Source: Aphodosoma sp051870875 (lineage in GTDB: Bacteria; Bacteroidota; Bacteroidia; Bacteroidales; Paludibacteraceae). Taken from it: 64,000 nt of DNA. The position numbers were made by a program, and so were the translations under genes. Shown piece after piece: positions 63,758 to 64,000 of this stretch. The stretch spans positions 17,222 through 81,221 of the forward strand of contig JBJECG010000059.1 in assembly GCA_051870875.1 (NCBI GenBank). The letters run 5' to 3'. The notes below the pieces were generated by a model. The model was not told the DNA's origin and ran no database searches. It saw only the letters and a program-made list of their open reading frames with translations. The first letter of the stretch is position 1; every line of letters begins with the position of its first letter.

Positions 63758-63840
63758 TGTGAGACGCAATGAGAATGTGCCAAACCGCTATAGAAGACAC
63801 AGTGTGAGACGCTGTGAGAAATTGTGAGACGCGTTGAGAC
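63758..63840. repeat. Phased TGTGAGA(CGC) repeats
   Basis: TGTGAGACGC occurs at 63758, 63803 and 63823; related units TGAGAATG (63769), TGTGAGA (63814) and TTGAGAC (63834) lie between. Spacings are 9 to 11 bases within each group, close to one helical turn, so sites would face the same side of the DNA. They lie 110 to 195 bases ahead of the edge gene and look like protein-binding iterons, perhaps recombinase arm sites or a regulator array. Confidence 0.6.
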
Positions 63841-63950
63841 AGAATCGACGAAATTAAAGGCGACGAATATTGCCGAAAGTCGAGTGCAGACAACAACCTC
63901 GTGTTGATTATATGCCGAGACCAAGGCATATATGTGCAAAAAGCAAATAT

Positions 63951-64000
63951 ATGGAAATCCAGAGAAAATGCCAGTGGTGCGGCAAACCATTTATAGCACA
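63951..64000 (+). CDS. Start of a zinc-finger/HTH accessory-type protein, cut by window edge
   Basis: Sixteen codons from ATG 63951 read MEIQRKCQWCGKPFIA and run out of the window. A 'KCxWCGKxF' zinc-knuckle start is, as I know it, typical of Bacteroidales HTH/excisionase-type proteins found beside tyrosine integrases. With only the N-terminus visible this is tentative. Confidence 0.45.
   Translation, partial: MEIQRKCQWCGKPFIA

Larger units (their letters stand above)
63565..63950. other. Gap between mnmE and the edge gene
   Basis: It holds the mnmE terminator (63606-63630) and, further on, a cluster of short phased repeats. No gene is supported; minus-strand frames here are artefacts of the repeats. 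Confidence 0.6.

Noticed and set aside
63735..63990. Minus-strand frames over the phased repeats
   Set aside because: Ser/His-rich products created by the repeats; they lack starts and family features.
1..64000. CRISPR arrays, rRNA operons and riboswitches
   Set aside because: No direct-repeat/spacer array, no rRNA signature and no recognised riboswitch core were found by reading.

Overview
This window reads as the chromosome of a Gram-negative Bacteroidota, almost certainly order Bacteroidales. Three things point there. Promoters fit the Bacteroidota primary-sigma pattern (TTTG, 19-20 bases, TAnnTTTG), for example before rpsO, rbfA and the secreted protein at 21764. Lineage-typical genes are present: fused SecDF, DUF3078 and DUF5683 envelope proteins, a fused class-I amidotransferase/membrane dipeptidase, and an Rnf operon led by an RseC-like gene. 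The envelope is Gram-negative (lipoproteins, an outer-membrane barrel, a LolC/E-type permease). Genus cannot be fixed by eye; a Muribaculaceae- or Barnesiellaceae-like organism is an inference.

Positions 1-7400 hold the right part of an integrative mobilizable element: the N-terminus of a Mob/Pre-type relaxase cut by the window edge, a hairpin-rich oriT-like gap, a zinc-finger/Toprim-like primase, a DUF3987 ATPase, an excisionase-like HTH protein, an unknown protein and two tandem tyrosine recombinases. Two AT-rich exported-protein genes follow (7616-8801); they may be cargo.

From 8828 to 29778 lie core genes. The minus strand carries ispD, a polyprenyl synthase, uvrB, birA and dacB in a tight cluster, then a PAP2-like membrane protein, rpoN, folE, a SPOR protein, the fused amidotransferase/dipeptidase and an ABC permease. 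After a plus-strand secreted protein come a SLOG-fold protein, a GNAT enzyme, tRNA-Arg(CCT), yidC and pyrG, then a TetR regulator and rpsO on the plus strand. Positions 29902-35338 form a five-gene minus-strand surface-glycan operon: TagD-like cytidylyltransferase, asparagine-synthase-like ligase, CDP-glycerol glycerophosphotransferase-like enzyme, acyltransferase with a G9 coding tract, and flippase.

The right half runs parA-parB-DUF5683-mltD-merR-alkaline phosphatase-DUF3078 on the plus strand. It continues with a HAD hydrolase, a tRNA with CAU anticodon, recX, prmC, two rhomboid proteases and secDF, then plus-strand rbfA, a LolC/E-type permease and an Ig-like lipoprotein. The complete rseC-rnfBCDGEA operon follows; Rnf couples ferredoxin and NADH redox chemistry to ion pumping. 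Next are a nucleoside phosphorylase, a small lipoprotein, a probable rod-shaped non-coding RNA (6S-like) on the minus strand at about 61627-61784, and mnmE. After mnmE come helically phased repeats and the first codons of a zinc-finger protein of a type common in accessory elements.

The observations most worth following are the phosphoglycerol-type glycan operon with its likely phase-variable G tract, the rod-shaped RNA, and the phased repeats beyond mnmE.
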